From an uncultured Christensenella sp. (GTDB lineage Bacteria > Bacillota > Clostridia > Christensenellales > Borkfalkiaceae), in NCBI GenBank assembly GCA_910578655.1, contig CAJTQE010000053.1, positions 1-12,878 of the forward strand: a DNA stretch of 12,878 nt. The letters run 5' to 3'. This document shows, piece by piece, positions 11,973-12,878 of the stretch. Below the pieces are notes generated by a model, which worked only from the letters and a program-made list of their open reading frames with translations, did no database searches and was not told the origin of the DNA. Each line of letters opens with the position of its first letter. Positions within the stretch are counted from its first letter, which is position 1. A program made the position numbers and the translations under genes.

Positions 11973-12878
11973 AAGAACAACAGTTTATAGCCGCTCTCAA
12001 TTCGGCTTTGCAAATAAATCTGGATAACGGAATAACCGTCAACCCCGTGATGGGAATTAAGCTCTTTTCCGCGAAAGCGGAGTTTGCCCGCCTGTACAGT
12101 CTGCTGTCCGTCGGCGGCAAAAGCAAAAAAGTAAAAAAGGACAAAAAGCTTTTCAAACTGCTTGAAAAGGCGGGGGTTTACCGCGACGGAGAGGTTTCAG
12201 TCGTTTCGGTCGGCGAGGAGGAAATGACCGTCGCCGAATACGCGGCAAAGCTCGCTTTCGACTGTCTCGATATGGAGGGGATACTTGAAAAGTACCTGCC
12301 CCTTGCGGACAGCTTTTCACTCACCTGCCCTTACGGCAGAAACCGCATATCCGAACAGCTTGCGGCGGAGGCTCTCAAAAAAGTCAAGGAAGTCGCTTAC
12401 AGGCAAGCCGAAACCGAATTTATGGGGGCTGCCGAAGAGGAACGTGCAAAGCTTCCGTCCTTTAAAAAGATTTACGCCGACATCGAAAACGAGTACAAAA
12501 ACTATTGCAGACAAAATTCCGCTTTAATCGAGGCAAACGACGGCATCGGTTGCTTTACGGACGTTTTCAGCGGCGAGCGTGAAAAATACAATTCTTTGGA
12601 CGAGCTTTGGCACGCTTACAGTGCGGTTGACTTCACGGGCACTTGCGAATACATACTTGAAAAATTAAAGAGAGAGCAAACCGAACGTCCGCTCGGAGAA
12701 GAGTTGGAAGGCGACGAAAACAAGGCTTTGAAGGATAACCTTATAAAGACCGAGGTTACGTTCGTATGGCATTGCACAAGCTCGAGCGAGCTGTCCAAGG
12801 TATTCTATTTCAAATTGAACGAACAAACGGTGGAATGGCTTAAAAAGTTTAAGTCGGATTATGATTTGGAGCTTTTGG
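11969..12878 (+). CDS. unrecognised protein coupled to parA (3' end outside window)
   Basis: An open frame with no stop from an ATG at 11969 to the window edge, at least 303 residues. The start overlaps the parA stop as ATGA, with AGAGGAG 14 bases upstream, so translational coupling is likely. The protein starts MKEQQFIAALNSALQINL, is rich in Glu and Lys, and has no signal peptide or membrane segment. Visible features are a Lys-rich stretch at about 51-63, helical Glu/Lys-rich sections at about 135-185 and 250-270, and scattered cysteines without a CxxC pair. It has no LxxNPxQPR box or ParB helix-turn-helix, and I recognise no family. From its position it could be a ParA partner or regulator; that is inference only. 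The C-terminus is unseen, so a diagnostic domain could lie beyond the edge. Confidence 0.8.
   Translation, partial: MKEQQFIAALNSALQINLDNGITVNPVMGIKLFSAKAEFARLYSLLSVGGKSKKVKKDKKLFKLLEKAGVYRDGEVSVVSVGEEEMTVAEYAAKLAFDCLDMEGILEKYLPLADSFSLTCPYGRNRISEQLAAEALKKVKEVAYRQAETEFMGAAEEERAKLPSFKKIYADIENEYKNYCRQNSALIEANDGIGCFTDVFSGEREKYNSLDELWHAYSAVDFTGTCEYILEKLKREQTERPLGEELEGDENKALKDNLIKTEVTFVWHCTSSSELSKVFYFKLNEQTVEWLKKFKSDYDLELL

Overview
The window looks like the chromosomal origin neighbourhood of a spore-forming, monoderm member of the Firmicutes, most likely class Clostridia. The evidence is the conserved rpmH-rnpA-yidD-yidC-jag string, dnaN, rsmG, a Soj-type ParA, three parS-type palindromes (core GTTTCACGTGAAAC), clusters of DnaA-box-like 9-mers and a YyaC/DUF1256 spore protein. 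The genus cannot be named from the sequence alone.

Layout. Positions 11-6490 run leftward: a GNAT acetyltransferase, a membrane-anchored MerR regulator with a zinc ribbon, a chimeric QueT-like protein behind a candidate preQ1-type riboswitch with a terminator, an intergenic array of palindromic repeats, then jag, yidC, yidD, rnpA, rpmH and dnaN. The gap 6491-6863 holds DnaA-box-like sites and AT-rich DNA and is the best oriC candidate. rsmG and a DUF1273/SLOG gene run rightward from it. yyaC faces them, and the two directions share one large bidirectional terminator (7989-8039). A second gap (8596-9074) carries four tightly packed DnaA-box-like sites and two parS sites. Then ftsH, a third parS inside the ftsH terminator, parA/soj, and an unrecognised gene that runs off the right end follow, all rightward.

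How the genes work together. Gene polarity diverges from the dnaN-rsmG gap, as expected at an origin with co-directional replication and transcription. DnaN is the sliding clamp. ParA and parS belong to origin segregation. rpmH and rnpA serve the ribosome and tRNA processing. YidD, YidC and Jag serve membrane protein insertion and envelope biogenesis. FtsH is membrane quality control.

The order differs from the classical Firmicutes one. dnaA is not beside dnaN, dnaN precedes rpmH on the same strand, mnmE/mnmG are absent, and the gene coupled to soj is not a recognisable parB. The most noteworthy points are the unknown gene coupled to parA, the two DnaA-box clusters in a dnaA-less origin region, the queT fusion with its candidate riboswitch, the palindromic repeat array, the enlarged extracytoplasmic parts of YidC and FtsH, and an rsmG that seems to be leaderless.
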